Source of the DNA: Puccinia triticina
Lineage: Eukaryota > Basidiomycota > Pucciniomycetes > Pucciniales > Pucciniaceae
DNA length: 64,000 bases
Assembly: GCF_026914185.1 (NCBI RefSeq)
Contig: NC_070567.1
Location: 868,001-932,000, forward strand
Reading direction: 5' to 3'
Shown here: piece by piece, positions 29,200 through 39,560 of the stretch
Numbering within the stretch: the stretch's first letter is position 1
Layout of the letters: every line of letters begins with the position of its first letter
Position numbers and translations under genes: made by a program
Notes under the pieces: generated by a model
Told to the model about the DNA's origin: nothing
The model's input: the letters and a program-made list of their open reading frames with translations, nothing else
Database searches by the model: none

Positions 29200-30567
29200 G
29201 ACGATGATGAAGGAGAGCAGCCCAGTTTTGACGAAGATGAGAAATGGATTAAGCCTCATCCTGGTTTTGGCGTCAAAGAAGTTAACACTTTAAATTTGGG
29301 GGTGGAGCGCGGTCAATTTCAGCAAGAAGGAATTTGGGGCAAGCTTCAAGAATATTTGCTCACTCTAAATAGGCCAACAGATACCTCTGACGCGGATTGG
29401 AAAGTAATAAAGCATAAATCTGCCGGCTTCATGGTCTCTGACGGCAAACTTAAAAAGAGAAATAAACCTTTCCCGCAACTAGTTATCAGCAATCCAAAAT
29501 ACCAGGAACACATTCTGGAGGCGCTTCACGAACAACTTGGCCATAGAGGAGTGGAAGAAACTTACAAACGGACTAAGCTTAGGTTTTGGTGGCCGCACAT
29601 GAAAAGAAAAGTCAAGAGTTGGGTCCAGTCCTGCGACGCCTGTCAGAAGAGAAGCCCCTTGAAACCTTTGGAACATAAGCACGCAACAGGGAAATCTACC
29701 ATTTTTGGGCGCGTCAGTATGGATACAGTACATATTAAAGCGGGAAAGTGGAAATATCTAGTGATTGCAAGAGATGATCTCTCCGGATGGGTTGAAGCTG
29801 TGGGATTGGAAACTCTTAAAGCTGAAAAGATTGCGCAGTGGTTTACGGACGAATGGATTTTCAGATATGGCGCACCTCACACAGTTGTAGTCGACGGCGG
29901 GGCGGAATTTGGGAAGGAACTTCAGGATTGCTTAAAGCAGAAAGGATCCATTGTAAAAGTCACTACGCCATATTATCCGGAAGCAAACGGGATGGTAGAA
30001 AGAGGTCATCAGCCCATTAAAGATACCTTGGTTAAACTGGCTGGGACGGACGGAAAGAAATGGCGCAGCTACTTACCTCTTGTCCTTTTTGCGGATAGAG
30101 TTTCTACGAAGAGAACCACTGGTTATACGCCTTATGAACTCATGTTTGGCCAACCGGCGGTTTTACCAATTGACCTTGAACTGGAAACTTTCTTAGGGAC
30201 TGATTGGGAGTCAGTAAAATCAACCGCAGACCTTCTCTTTGCCAGAGTTCGCCAACTGGAGAGGAGAGAATCAATTTTGCAAGAAGCCTACAAGAACATG
30301 AAGGACTCCAGGGAAAATTCTGTCGAATATTGGAATCAAAAGAAACCAGACAGAGGACCGCTTACGCCGGGATCCCTAGTTCTTGTGTACAATAAATCCC
30401 TAGAAAGTCAGTGGGGAAAGCTCTTCGAAAACCGCTGGAATGGGCCGTACCGCATAAAATCACAAGAAAAAAGTGGCTCATATACTTTAGAAGAACTCGA
30501 CGGTCAAGAACTCAAGCGCAGGTATGCGGCGCCGCATGTGAAGCTGTTCCATTCAAGAAAACTCTGA
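29200..30567 (+). CDS. gypsy-1 Pol, integrase part
   Basis: Continuation of pol after the TRIM, in the same phase. A linker (DDDEGEQPSFDEDEKWIK) leads to the HHCC zinc domain (HEQLGHRGVEETY to SCDACQKR) and the catalytic core with Asp in SMDTVHIKAGKWKYL, Asp in VVVDGGAEFGKEL and Glu in YYPEANGMVERGHQ, then TGYTPYELMFGQPA and a C-terminal barrel (GSLVLVYNKSLESQWGKLF, NRWNGPYRIKSQ). All three acidic catalytic residues are present. As it stands the fragment has no own promoter. Confidence 0.9.
   Translation, partial: DDDEGEQPSFDEDEKWIKPHPGFGVKEVNTLNLGVERGQFQQEGIWGKLQEYLLTLNRPTDTSDADWKVIKHKSAGFMVSDGKLKKRNKPFPQLVISNPKYQEHILEALHEQLGHRGVEETYKRTKLRFWWPHMKRKVKSWVQSCDACQKRSPLKPLEHKHATGKSTIFGRVSMDTVHIKAGKWKYLVIARDDLSGWVEAVGLETLKAEKIAQWFTDEWIFRYGAPHTVVVDGGAEFGKELQDCLKQKGSIVKVTTPYYPEANGMVERGHQPIKDTLVKLAGTDGKKWRSYLPLVLFADRVSTKRTTGYTPYELMFGQPAVLPIDLELETFLGTDWESVKSTADLLFARVRQLERRESILQEAYKNMKDSRENSVEYWNQKKPDRGPLTPGSLVLVYNKSLESQWGKLFENRWNGPYRIKSQEKSGSYTLEELDGQELKRRYAAPHVKLFHSRKL
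29293..29306 (+). promoter_or_regulatory. candidate central polypurine tract
   Basis: AATTTGGGGGTGGA, identical to the 14 bases that abut the 3' LTR (32675-32688). A third copy with one mismatch is at 32295-32308. Lentiviruses and Ty1 use an internal polypurine tract in the pol region as a second plus-strand start; the same role here is inference. Confidence 0.5.
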
Positions 30568-30659
30568 TTTTATTCTGGCTTCATTGCCTTTTTTTGGGAA
30601 AGATTAAATTTTCTATGGCTATTCACATTTCAGACAGTTAGATCTATAAGGGCTTTAAA

Positions 30660-30664
<5 letters not shown>

Positions 30665-30698
<34 letters not shown>
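30665..30698 (+). repeat. poly-A tract, 34 A
   Basis: Lies 98 bp after the integrase stop and is followed by GAAAAAGAAGTGGGGGA, a second purine-rich run. It separates the standard gypsy genes from the accessory region. Confidence 0.9.
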
Positions 30699-30700
<2 letters not shown>

Positions 30701-30795
30701 AAAAGAAGTGGGGGACTGGTGTTGCCGATAGGAAGCATAAATTAGTAAAATAAAGGAGTAAATTTCAGTGAAAAATAAAAAAATTAGGGGCTTAC

Positions 30796-31221
30796 TTAGT
30801 AGGCCATTTGAATCTCAAAGCTACCATTTATCAGCGCCTCAAGTTCGCGCTCAACATGGCGGAATTCCAGGACCACCGGACGACTGCCGCGGGCACGGCC
30901 ATTTCGACGAGCTCTTCTAGTCGGTTGATTGTGTTGGAATTGCGTTCTGGCGACAAGGAGGCGGAGGCGTTGCCGAAAAACATGAAGTTGCGGGAGTTCA
31001 ACAACCCAATTAGTGACATAGGAGGCTGCTACATGTACTCCAGCGATGAAATCTTCGTCGTCGGAGTGGATTAAGATAGGATAATTTTGTGAACCAAGGG
31101 GATAATTATTTACTAAAGATAAGGGAGTATTGGTTTCGCCGTAACCGCTGCGCGCGTTTGTTTGGGAGTTTGGATCCCAGGCACCATCAATAGGCGATTC
31201 AGGAATAAAAGACATGGTCAA
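30796..31221 (-). CDS. gypsy-1 antisense accessory ORF
   Basis: 141 residues, antisense to gag-pol. N-terminal half is polar (ESPIDGAWDPNSQT, HSDDEDFIAG). C-terminal half has an arginine-rich stretch (RRARRNGRARGSR) that could be a nuclear localisation or RNA-binding element, then EFRHVERELEALIN. No known family recognised. A minus-strand TATATAAAG box (31314-31323) lies about 95 bp upstream of the ATG, which supports real transcription. Antisense ORFs between integrase and the 3' LTR are known from some plant gypsy lineages. Confidence 0.5.
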   Translation of the reverse strand: MTMSFIPESPIDGAWDPNSQTNARSGYGETNTPLSLVNNYPLGSQNYPILIHSDDEDFIAGVHVAASYVTNWVVELPQLHVFRQRLRLLVARTQFQHNQPTRRARRNGRARGSRPVVLEFRHVERELEALINGSFEIQMAY

Positions 31222-31912
31222 CAGGAGAAAGAGGCGAAGTGGTTGTGTTGGCTTAGCAAGGAATGATAGTAATGAGGAGTTAGTGGATTGGATTTTGCCA
31301 TCATTTCAATCCCCTTTATATAGCTTTGGGTGCTCTCCTTTTGCTCGGAAGGATCTGAGGACTTCGAACTTTTGTCTAGTGGGAACAAGACCATCGGCTT
31401 AGATCTCTGCGACCACGCCGGACTACAAGCTTCTGTCTAGCTAGTAACATGATCCTTGGCCTACATCTCTGCGACCACGCCAACTTCGAGCTCTTGGCGG
31501 GTCAGTAACAATAACATCGGTATAAATTAAAGAAAGCAAGTTTCCGGCCTAGGCCGGGCCAAACTCGAATCAACAAACGTACAAGACAAGTTTCCGGCCT
31601 AGGCCGGTCCAAAAACGAAAACAACAAGCATAGCTTGCACAACTGGGACTGGAAATGGTTCTTGAGGCGATAGCGGTAGCACCATCTTCAGTTCAAAGGT
31701 GGCCTTGCTAACAACGCGGCGCACAATACCATCTAGAAGCTAGACCGGAGACGAATTGCGTGGTGCTTGTTGTTTGAGGGGTTTGACCGACCAGCGCACT
31801 CCCCAGTTTCTTTCCCCCTTTCCGCGAGAGCTTTCTTACCACGACACACTTACATCTCGCCAACCTATTTGGATAAACATTTTCGTGATCAACTCAATAC
31901 AGCACCTTCAAA
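31222..31912. promoter_or_regulatory. divergent intergenic region with palindromes
   Basis: Separates the antisense ORF and the RRM-like ORF. The perfect 14-bp palindrome CCGGCCTAGGCCGG occurs at 31544-31557 and 31594-31607, 50 bp apart, each inside CAAGTTTCCGGCC. CATCTCTGCGACCACGCC-type units occur near 31402 and 31464. A TATA box for the minus gene is at 31314-31323. Repeated palindromes suggest binding of a dimeric regulator; no factor is implied by the sequence. Confidence 0.55.
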
Positions 31913-32245
31913 ATGAGTGAACATTCTAAAGTCCCTGCAAATCAGTCAGCAGAAACCTCCTTAGCACATTTCTGGCCCATCTACCTCTTTAATATCGCGC
32001 CGGGAACGTCCGCCGCAGACATCACGGAAGCCTTGAAAGAGCATGGAGCTATAAGAGAGTCTTTTACGCCACACGTCGGATCTGGGATGGAGTTATTTGC
32101 GCTGGTTGTGTTCACAAGTCGGGAGGGAGCTAATAAAGCTATTGGAGCTCTTGATGGCGCGAAAGCCGACGGATTGCTATTGGAAGCGCGAGCAACGACG
32201 AAGGAGGAGCGCCAAGGTCTGGAACTTCTAGCGCGGATGACATAA
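31913..32245 (+). CDS. gypsy-1 accessory RRM-like protein
   Basis: 110 residues with the beta-alpha-beta-beta-alpha-beta pattern of an RNA-recognition motif. Beta1/RNP2-like IYLFNI (about residue 23), helix SAADITEALKEHG, beta2 IRESFTPH, beta3/RNP1-like LFALVVF, helix REGANKAIGALDGAK, and beta4 GLLLEARATT. RNP1 lacks the usual Arg-Gly start and one aromatic, so RNA contact may be altered. It starts at the first ATG after a pyrimidine-rich leader. Lying in sense orientation between integrase and the 3' LTR, it could bind element RNA for export, packaging or control. Capture of a host RRM gene is the likely origin. Family call is from pattern only. Confidence 0.62.
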   Translation: MSEHSKVPANQSAETSLAHFWPIYLFNIAPGTSAADITEALKEHGAIRESFTPHVGSGMELFALVVFTSREGANKAIGALDGAKADGLLLEARATTKEERQGLELLARMT

Positions 32246-32688
32246 ACAGCCCTGGAGACGAAACTAAGGATAGCTACGCCGCAAGGATCACACCAATTTG
32301 GGGGTGGTTTCTCCACCCATTTCCACTAAAAATTCTTGTTACATTTTTCCTTTATTTCTTCATCTAGATATACCTTTTCATCGTCACATTATTTCCTGGA
32401 AAATTACTATAAAATCAAATAAGAAAAACAGCATAAAAATCACTAAAGGAATATAAATCAACCAAATCTTATTTCTGCCTCACTTGTTCATAGCTTTTCT
32501 ATTCTTCAAACTCATCTCAAATTTTTTACGCTAGAAGGAAAATCAAACATACAAAAAAATCTGCACAAAAACCAATCAAACTTGCCACGTCACAGCCTTC
32601 TTTTGCCTTGCCCTATTTTCTTTTTCTATTCTTCGTCACACCTCACTCAAGGTTGGATGATGGGGACATCATCTAATTTGGGGGTGGA
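32246..32688 (+). other. gypsy-1 3' leader with polypurine tract
   Basis: AT-rich, no gene. Holds a near-copy of the polypurine tract (32295-32308) and the tract itself, AATTTGGGGGTGGA (32675-32688), flush with the 3' LTR. Confidence 0.8.
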
Positions 32689-33471
32689 TGTGGTGAGCCT
32701 AATCAAAACCTTATTACATCACTCAGACACTCACCAGGAAGGAATCACCGCCAAACGCCCTCTAGAAATCACTCTGGTACATGTAATCCACGCCCACAGA
32801 CACTTCATAATAGCCTAGAAACATCTCTACAAGGCGCCTCAACTTCTCAGTATTCACTTTCATGGATGGCCCTCCACAATGGGTAATAAAATATGTACAA
32901 AATCAGGTTCAAAGTGGGAGAAAGTCCACCATCAAACAGAGCCAGACTATTAGGAAGGACCCTGAGTGTTCACTAGAATTAACTCCTCTATATTCCAGCA
33001 AGGCGTAACTCTTTCTCAGATGCATGGCGGCTGATGCGCCATGGTTATTGTTTTCCTCTTATGTCATCCCAAGCCATGTAGTAGATGCCTTGTTGTTTTG
33101 TTGCCTTGTCACCTTGTTGGAGGCTTTTTGTACCCTGTTCCCATCTTTCTCTTCGTCTCAGAACCACCTGTTGTCCCCTCACTATAAATGTAGAGTCTTT
33201 TGGCCCATTCTGTTTGTCCCCCATCAGATTGTCACTTTGCATCCCTGGTCACAGAATAAGAATTACATAGCCTATTTTACCACATATTTTACAGTATATT
33301 TTCCCCCTTGATTTCGTCTAGAAAGCACTATTCTCAATACTTCATCAGCCACACTTTTCTTTAAGAGTCCATACTCTTATTCTTGTCCCATATTACTCTC
33401 CCAACCTGAGAGGCAGCTTTTCACGCACTCATCCCTCTCTAAGCTCTATTCCCCCAAAGAGTAGTTCCACA
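32689..33471 (+). repeat. gypsy-1 3' LTR
   Basis: 783 bp, identical by eye to 23245-24027. Followed by CCGT and the resumed gypsy-2 integrase on the minus strand. Confidence 0.94.
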
Positions 33472-36279
33472 CCGTTTCGAGATAAAAGCACGTAAGACCT
33501 GTCCAATGGTCTTGTTTGATCGTTCGCTGCGTCCGTCTGCTTGAGGATGAAACGAGGTTGTCATATGGAAACCAATGTTGAGCCTAGACATGAGAGCCTT
33601 CCAGAAACGAGAAGTCCAGGCTTTGTTGCGGTTGCTGATTATTGACGAGGGTGGCCCAAAACGAGCGATCCAGCCGTTGAAGAACCGGCTGGCGGTCTTT
33701 TCAGCAGTGTCTGTCTGGAGGACCGGAATAATTTGGACAAAACCTGACAGTCGGCATGTACAGGTCAGAATCATATCATAATGGGTCGCTTTCTTGAGAG
33801 GGCCAACAAAGTCGATGGCGATGTCCATCAAAGGTTGTCGAGGGAAGGATGGCGTCAACATCTTGCCCGCAGGGGCCGTGGTAGGTGCTTTAGTGCGTTG
33901 GCAAGTCTCACATCGTTCGAGGAGTTGTTGAATGTCCGTTGACATCCGTGGCCAAAAAAAATCGCGGCGAAGTTCGTGTGTAGTCTTGAGAAATCCCAGA
34001 TGGCCCAATCGGTGGTGAGCCTCGTTGATCAGCTTTCTCCGGAGCTCAAAATTTGCGGGAATGACGAGGCGGCCATCAATAAATAGCAGCCCATCTTCTT
34101 CCACGCAGTCTGTGCGAAGAGGTAGGGCATCGCGTAAGGCAATGCAGAACTGGTCGTGGGCATAACCAGTCAAGATAGAGTGTTTCAAGGTGGGGGAAAT
34201 AGACAAACCAATCTCTGTCAACGCGGCCACACAGGCGATCTCCTGTTCTAACGGTTCATCCTCTGGGAGATCCTTCCTGGAGAGAGCGTCCGCGACGGAA
34301 TTGTCCTCGCCTCGGATATAGTTAAAGTTCAGGTCGAAATCCGCAAGGAGCTCTGACCAACGCGCTTGTCGCTTACTAAGAGATCGTTGGCGTGGAAGAT
34401 GTACGAGAGAGTGGTGGTCTGACATGACGTTGATCTTCATCCCCAGTAATAACATTCGCCATTTCTGTAATGCATGAACGACCGCGAGAAGTTCTTGTTC
34501 GTGTACCGGATAGTTACGTTCCGCCGGCGTCATCTGGTGGGATTCGTACGCAATGGGGGACAACTGCTTCCAATCCTTTCCTTGGAACAGCGCCGCGCCA
34601 AGTCCCGACCCGCTAGCATCCGTGAAAAGCCAGAGAGGATCGTCTGACTCATAGTCGACGTTCTTGAGGCATGGGAGGGTCGTCATGATCCGCTTAATGT
34701 TCTGGAATGCTGCCTCCTCTCGAGGTCCCCACTTGAATCCTTTAGTGTCTAGTTTCGAGCTCGTGAGAGGTGTGAGTGTACCCACATATCGTTGCAGTCC
34801 CCAGATGAACTTTTTCATCCACTGGACTGTACCGAGGAAACGTTTGACTCCCTTCGCTGATTGCGGGGAGGGCCAAGTCTTGATATCCGCGACCTTTTCA
34901 TCGTCCGCCTCGATACCATCTGCTGAGATCCAATGGCCCAAGAACTTGACTCGGGTGCGGAATAGTTTGGTCTTTTTGGGGCTACAATACAAATTAGCAG
35001 CCCGGAGCTTGTGGAGAACCTTGCGAACGTGTTGTTCGTGTTCCGCGAATGAGTTGGAGAAAATGACAATGTCATCAAGATAGACGACACAAATATTGTT
35101 GATGAGGTCGCCAAGAGCTTCTTCGAGTCGAGCCTGGTGGGTTGCCGGGGCATTAGTGAGACCCATCGGAATGACAACCCACTCCATGAGTCCCCATGGG
35201 GTTTTTACTGCCGTTAGTGGTATGTCCTCCTCGCGCATGCGTGTTTGAAAAAACGCGTTGGTCTGATCAAGAATGGAAAAAACCTTTCCGGAAGCTACCA
35301 ATCGGACCAGTTCGTCGACGTTAGGTAGAGGAGACCGGTCGCGGACCGTGAGGCTGTTGAGTTTGCGGTAATCGCATACCCATCGTGGTAAGGCTGTCGG
35401 GTCTTTCTTAGGAATGATCAAGCTCGGGGACGCGTATTGGCTGGTCGAGCGCCGGATCCGTCCTGCTTTGATGTGCTGGTCGAGCAGTACCCTCCACGCC
35501 GCGAGATGCTTGGGCGGATAGGGGAACTGACATTCATTAATGACGGCGGCAGGATCGGTTAAGATAATCTTGTGGCGGGTTCGTGAAGCCGCATCCTGAA
35601 TTTTCGCAGGAAAGGAAGGTCCGTTCGTCGGGCCAGATTCATCCAAATCCTCCGTTACTGCTGGTATGTCTTCTGGAAAGAGGTCGGCGAATTCTTGAAG
35701 AATCTGCTTCTCTGATGCCTCGCACGGATACTGATCTGTGATGGCGTCTACCGCGGCGGGTTCCAATGAAGCTGCGCGATAATCCGGGAAAGACAGACCG
35801 GATCTGGAACAAAATATAGACTGGTCTTTGACCGAAACTTGCAGGCCATGTCGATGCAGGAACGGCGTGCCTAGAATGAGATCAAAATCGCCGAGGACCG
35901 GGCCAACCCGCAGGGAAACGTCATCGAAGACCCGGACCGGTTGGATTGTCCGTAAAGATGTAGCAACGAAGTGAAGAATTGAGAGGGGTCTCGCTGTTCC
36001 ATCCCCAAGCGCTAACCTGATTTGACTCGGCCTAGCAAGGGGGCGACATTCAAGAAAAGATTCATCGACTTCCCGATCTGAAATAAGATCAATTTCGGAT
36101 CCCGTGTCAATAAGAGCTCTGAAATAGCGTCCCTCGATTTGGAGTTCGATGATTACTCGCGCTGGTTTATTGGGGTTTAAGGAGGGATCGAGGTCGATGG
36201 AAGATTTGGGAGGTGACGAAGACGAGGACGAGGTCGAAGCCGAGTTGCTTGTAGCGGAAGACGAGGTCAAGGGATCCAT
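33472..36279 (-). pseudogene. gypsy-2 Pol, protease to integrase core
   Basis: Reads leftwards from a likely start MDPLTSSSATSNS (36279). A Ser/Thr-rich leader is followed by the protease (RYFRALIDTGSEIDLIS, DFDLILGTPFLHRHGL), RT (SPSLIIPKKDPTALPRWVCD, VVYLDDIVIFSNS), RNase H (WLFTDASGSGLGAALFQG), an HHCC zinc domain (HHRLGHLGFLKT, CETCQRTK) and integrase core (DIAIDFVGPL, HPQADGRSERSNK). The usual second catalytic aspartate (SDRD in the family) reads SNRN, a likely G-to-A loss of activity. No gag domain or zinc knuckle is left. The frame breaks at the gypsy-1 insertion and resumes at 23244. Confidence 0.88.
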
Positions 36280-36305
36280 GAAAAGTGGTGTCAAGAAAAA
36301 AAAAG

Positions 36306-36602
36306 TGTAAGAGTCCGCTCTGGGACTCTTCACTGGGCGCTTATCAGGGTTGGCACGTTGGCTTGAAGCCAAGGAGAGACTTTTCTAGGAACCACTTATA
36401 TTGCAAGAGCTAGCCCAGGAGAGAGGTTAGCTTCTCTCTCTAATACAACTGAAGATAAGGAAGAAGGAAAAATGCTCACCTAGCCCAGGAGAGAGGTTAG
36501 CTTCTCTCTGCTGAGCTAGGAGGGCGCGGGGATTCCGAGTCTAAGAGTCTGACGAGTGGATTATGTAATCCCTGCTTGTGAGGCCTCAAGGGGGGTCTCA
36601 CA
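36306..36602 (-). repeat. gypsy-2 5' LTR (partial)
   Basis: Aligns without gaps to 22374-22670. The inner half of the LTR is missing and the sequence passes through an A-run into the pol leader, so a deletion has removed the rest of the LTR, the primer site and gag. Confidence 0.82.
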
Positions 36603-38084
36603 TAAGATTGATAGATTGAAAAGAAAAGAGAAGAAGAGAACCCATGAACCTCCACCCCCTTCCTTCCCTCCACGCAATTAGCCATTCCCACCTGATCCCA
36701 CAGATCCAACACTTTCCCACACTAGTCTATCAGCTCCGCCCACTTTCCCGCACGTCATTTTCCCAGACTCCGCTCCTCTCCCACGCCCTCTGTCTAGCCC
36801 CCATCAGTCAGTCTCTCGCCACCGCCTCCGCCCCAGTTCCACTCACTGGTGGAACCCGCTTTGGCTGATGTGGCTCACCTGCTGACGCACTGCTGCTACC
36901 AGTCCATGAGTGTAGTCCGCCACAGTCCAGCCCTGTCTTTCTGCTCCGATCTGACTATCCAATCCAAAATCCGTGATCTGTGATCCGTGCATTCCATCTG
37001 TGCGTGACTTTCTGTAAGCTTTCTTAGTGTGCTTTCTGACATCATCCTCAGTGCTTATGTCACCAGAATGTACTCTGCGCTCAGCCGCTCTGTGCAGTCC
37101 TGCCCACACTATCTCCGGGTGGACATTCTACCACGCCTGCCTATATAAATCACCACACCACTAAAGATGCTGGCCATTGAGGAGAGAAGTTTCCCTCCTC
37201 AATGGTAAGTCTACAAACCATTCATCAAGAAAGGAAAATATGATCAATACAGGTATCACGTCTCTCTCCCTCAATGACCAGTTTGCAGACCAACCATCAA
37301 GGAGGGAAACTTCCTCTCCTTGATGGGGGGTCCCCTCAAGACTAGAATGGTTATTGGCCCTTGGCAATGGTACACTGGCTGGTACACACCAGATATTTGC
37401 TGATGTTAATGATTGGTAATGATCCCATTGGCCCAGAGCTTGGGGTTGGCCAAGCGGCAACTTTAACACAAGTCCCAGCCTCCATGCGGGTGTGCAGCAT
37501 TTGGCTGGTTAACCTGAACAGAGGGAGGGCCTTGCATACTAAAACATCTTTATCTTGTGAGCCAATTCCTAGGTCTGGCTGGGAGCAGTGTTGTTTGTTG
37601 AAGTTGTGTGGTCTTCTGTTTCTTTTCTCCTGTTTAATTTCTCCTGCTCTGCTTCAAACCTTTCATGTACATATCACAGTCTGTGACATTTCTTCTTTGT
37701 AGTAACCTGGAGCAGCAGAAATGGAAGGCTCTTTTCTCATCCTTCCATAACCATCATCAATTTCATTCTGCTGTTCCAGGTGAGTTTTCTCTTGTTTCTT
37801 TTCTCTCTCTTTTCCTTCTTTTTTTTCTCCTCTCTGATGGAATTATAATCCTTCCAGTGAACCATCATCACTTTCATTCTGCTGACAAAATTTTGATTTT
37901 GATATTATCCAATGATTTTTTTTTATCCAAGTTCAAGATTTTGAACTTTGATTTGGCTTGCACCCCATAAGGCAAGGACTGTGTGCAGTAATACTACTTC
38001 TTGTTGTCAAGTTGAAGCAGGGAGAATACAACGGCAAAAAAAAAACTGAAAAATCAAGCAAGATGATAGCTTGTCAGAAAAACC
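36603..38084. other. non-coding with two 11-bp hairpins
   Basis: No gene recognised. CTATATAAATC at 37141 is TATA-like. Downstream lie CCATTGAGGAG...CTCCTCAATGG (37174-37205) and CCATCAAGGAG...CTCCTTGATGG (37294-37326), each a perfect 11-bp stem with a 10-11 nt loop. Both use the ATTGAGG/ATCAAGG phrase of the palindromic minisatellites. Pyrimidine-rich tracts at 37790-37840. Confidence 0.5.
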
Positions 38085-38652
38085 AGGAATGTTTAACTCA
38101 AGCCAAACGTTGACAAGCTCTTTACAATGACGCACACAAGAAACCTTCTACTCAATATCAACCTGGTGATCTGGTCTTACTTCTTCGGAAGTTTATTCAA
38201 ACCCATGAATGGCTCAATGCAAAGCTGGATTACCAATATATTTGGCCTTTCAAATTCATTGAGATGGTGGCAAGAATGCGGTCAGATTGGACATTGCACG
38301 TGAGTACCCCAAGTTGCACCTGGTCTTCAATGTATCTCTTCTGGCGAAATATCACCCTCCAAGTCAGGTTGCTGGTTGTGGAGTTTTAGAAGGAGTCAAA
38401 AATACATATTATGTAATATGATTCAGGTCGCATAGTGGATTGGACAAAATTATTCCAGATTTTGGATGCGCGCCAAGTGAAAGGTAAGACACAAAAAGGT
38501 AAGTTTGATTTCTTATTACGTTGGTGCAATACAACTCCAGGAGAAGACACTTGGGTCTTTGAAGACCATATACCATCTTATTACCAGCATTTTTTGCAGC
38601 ATTACCTCTCACAATGGCGTCAATCCCAGGACCCCAAGGAAAAGAAAACTTA
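38085..38652 (+). pseudogene. chromovirus (Ty3/gypsy) integrase tail and chromodomain remnant
   Basis: Broken reading with frameshifts: YQPGDLVLLLRKFIQT, LDYQYIWPFKFIEMV (integrase C-terminal GPF-type module), then after a shift WTKLFQILDARQVKGKTQKG, KFDFLLRWCNTTPGEDTWVF and DHIPSYYQHF. The last part is a chromodomain, which in chromoviruses directs integration to modified chromatin. No upstream RT or flanking LTR pair found. Confidence 0.65.
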
Positions 38653-39104
38653 ATAGGTCAGGCATGTTTTGCAACAAACAGATGACTGAACTTTATTCTG
38701 TTTAAGTTTCCCAGGATCATCAAAGACATTCTTGGCAATGAACATTCAAGAAACATGCCGTTCTTGTTTGAGGAATTTCTTTATCTTTTCCTTTTCTTTC
38801 CGTCTTTCATGATCCTCATTGCTTTGTAGTCATTTCTGGAAATTTCTTTTCTTGTTGTTAGATTATAAATAAGTCCTTGTAGCCACCAGGAAGCTCCTTT
38901 CCTTGTGCCGTGGCAAAATCTTTGTATCATTGCCTTCTTCAAAACTTGAAATCAAACCACCTCACACCTGCGCAAAGCCTAATCCCAAAAACATCTTTAA
39001 AGTTACCCTGTGAAAGGATATTAGACCTTGGAAATAGGTCTGGAAATTCTGGTAGCTTGTCTGTAGTTTTCCGTTATCCCCAATTCCCCAAAAAACCCTA
39101 ATAC
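38653..39104. other. non-coding, no gene recognised
   Basis: AT-rich stretch after the chromodomain remnant; could contain its eroded 3' LTR, but no repeat partner is in the window. Confidence 0.35.
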
Positions 39105-39560
39105 CTCGGGCTCACACATATGTACACCTCAATGACCGGTCAGATGGCCGGTCATCGAGGTGTATGCATGTCTCAAGGACCAGCCAACCGGTCATTGAGG
39201 TACATAGCTTGATGGCCGGTCACATGGCTGGTCATATCTGACCGGTCATCAAGGTACATACCTTGATGACTGGTCATGGAGGTAGTCATCAAGGCATATG
39301 TACACCTTGATGACCGGTCAGATGGCTGGTCATTGAGGTGTATGTATGTCTCAAGGACCGGCCAAACGGTCATTGAGGTACATAGCTTGATGGCCGGTCA
39401 CATGGCGGGTCATATCTGACCGGTCATCAAGGTACATACCTCAATGACCGGCATCAAGCTCTGACCGGTCATGGAGGTAGTCATTGAGGCATATGTACAC
39501 CTCAATGACCAGTCAGATGGCCGGTCATTGAGGTGTATGTATGTCTCAAGGACCAGAGAA
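39105..39560. repeat. palindromic minisatellite, second array
   Basis: About 2.4 copies of a 180-190 bp higher-order unit (starts near 39116, 39296 and 39489) built from GACCGGTCAGATGGCCGGTC-type inverted modules and TTGAGGTACATA or TTGAGGTGTATG linkers. Same core (ACCGGTCAT, ATGACCGGT) as the array at 15005-16640. Confidence 0.85.

Larger units (their letters stand above)
23245..33471 (+). mobile_element. Ty3/gypsy element gypsy-1 with accessory ORFs
   Basis: 10,227 bp with 783-bp LTRs that look identical by eye, so insertion is very recent. Target duplication CCGT (23241-23244 and 33472-33475). Order: LTR, primer-site region, gag-protease, -1 frameshift signal, RT-RNase H, TRIM insertion, integrase, antisense ORF, divergent regulatory region, RRM-like ORF, polypurine tract, LTR. 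Its only obvious disruption is the TRIM at 28558-29194. It interrupts gypsy-2. Confidence 0.94.
22089..36602 (-). mobile_element. Ty3/gypsy element gypsy-2, split by gypsy-1
   Basis: Minus-strand element. Its 3' LTR is 22089-22670; a partial 5' LTR is 36306-36602. Pol is split in the integrase by gypsy-1 (23245-33471). Removing gypsy-1 and one CCGT rejoins the frame as FISKR followed by PGKWLETLPAVEYALN. The right LTR lacks about 285 bp (its inner half), and with it the primer site and gag, so the element could not replicate on its own. Flanks of the outer ends do not show matching target duplications. Confidence 0.85.

Noticed and set aside
36280..36372. Upstream start for gypsy-2 Pol (MASSQRANPDK)
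   Set aside because: Those codons are LTR sequence; the internal MDPLTSSS start is more plausible.
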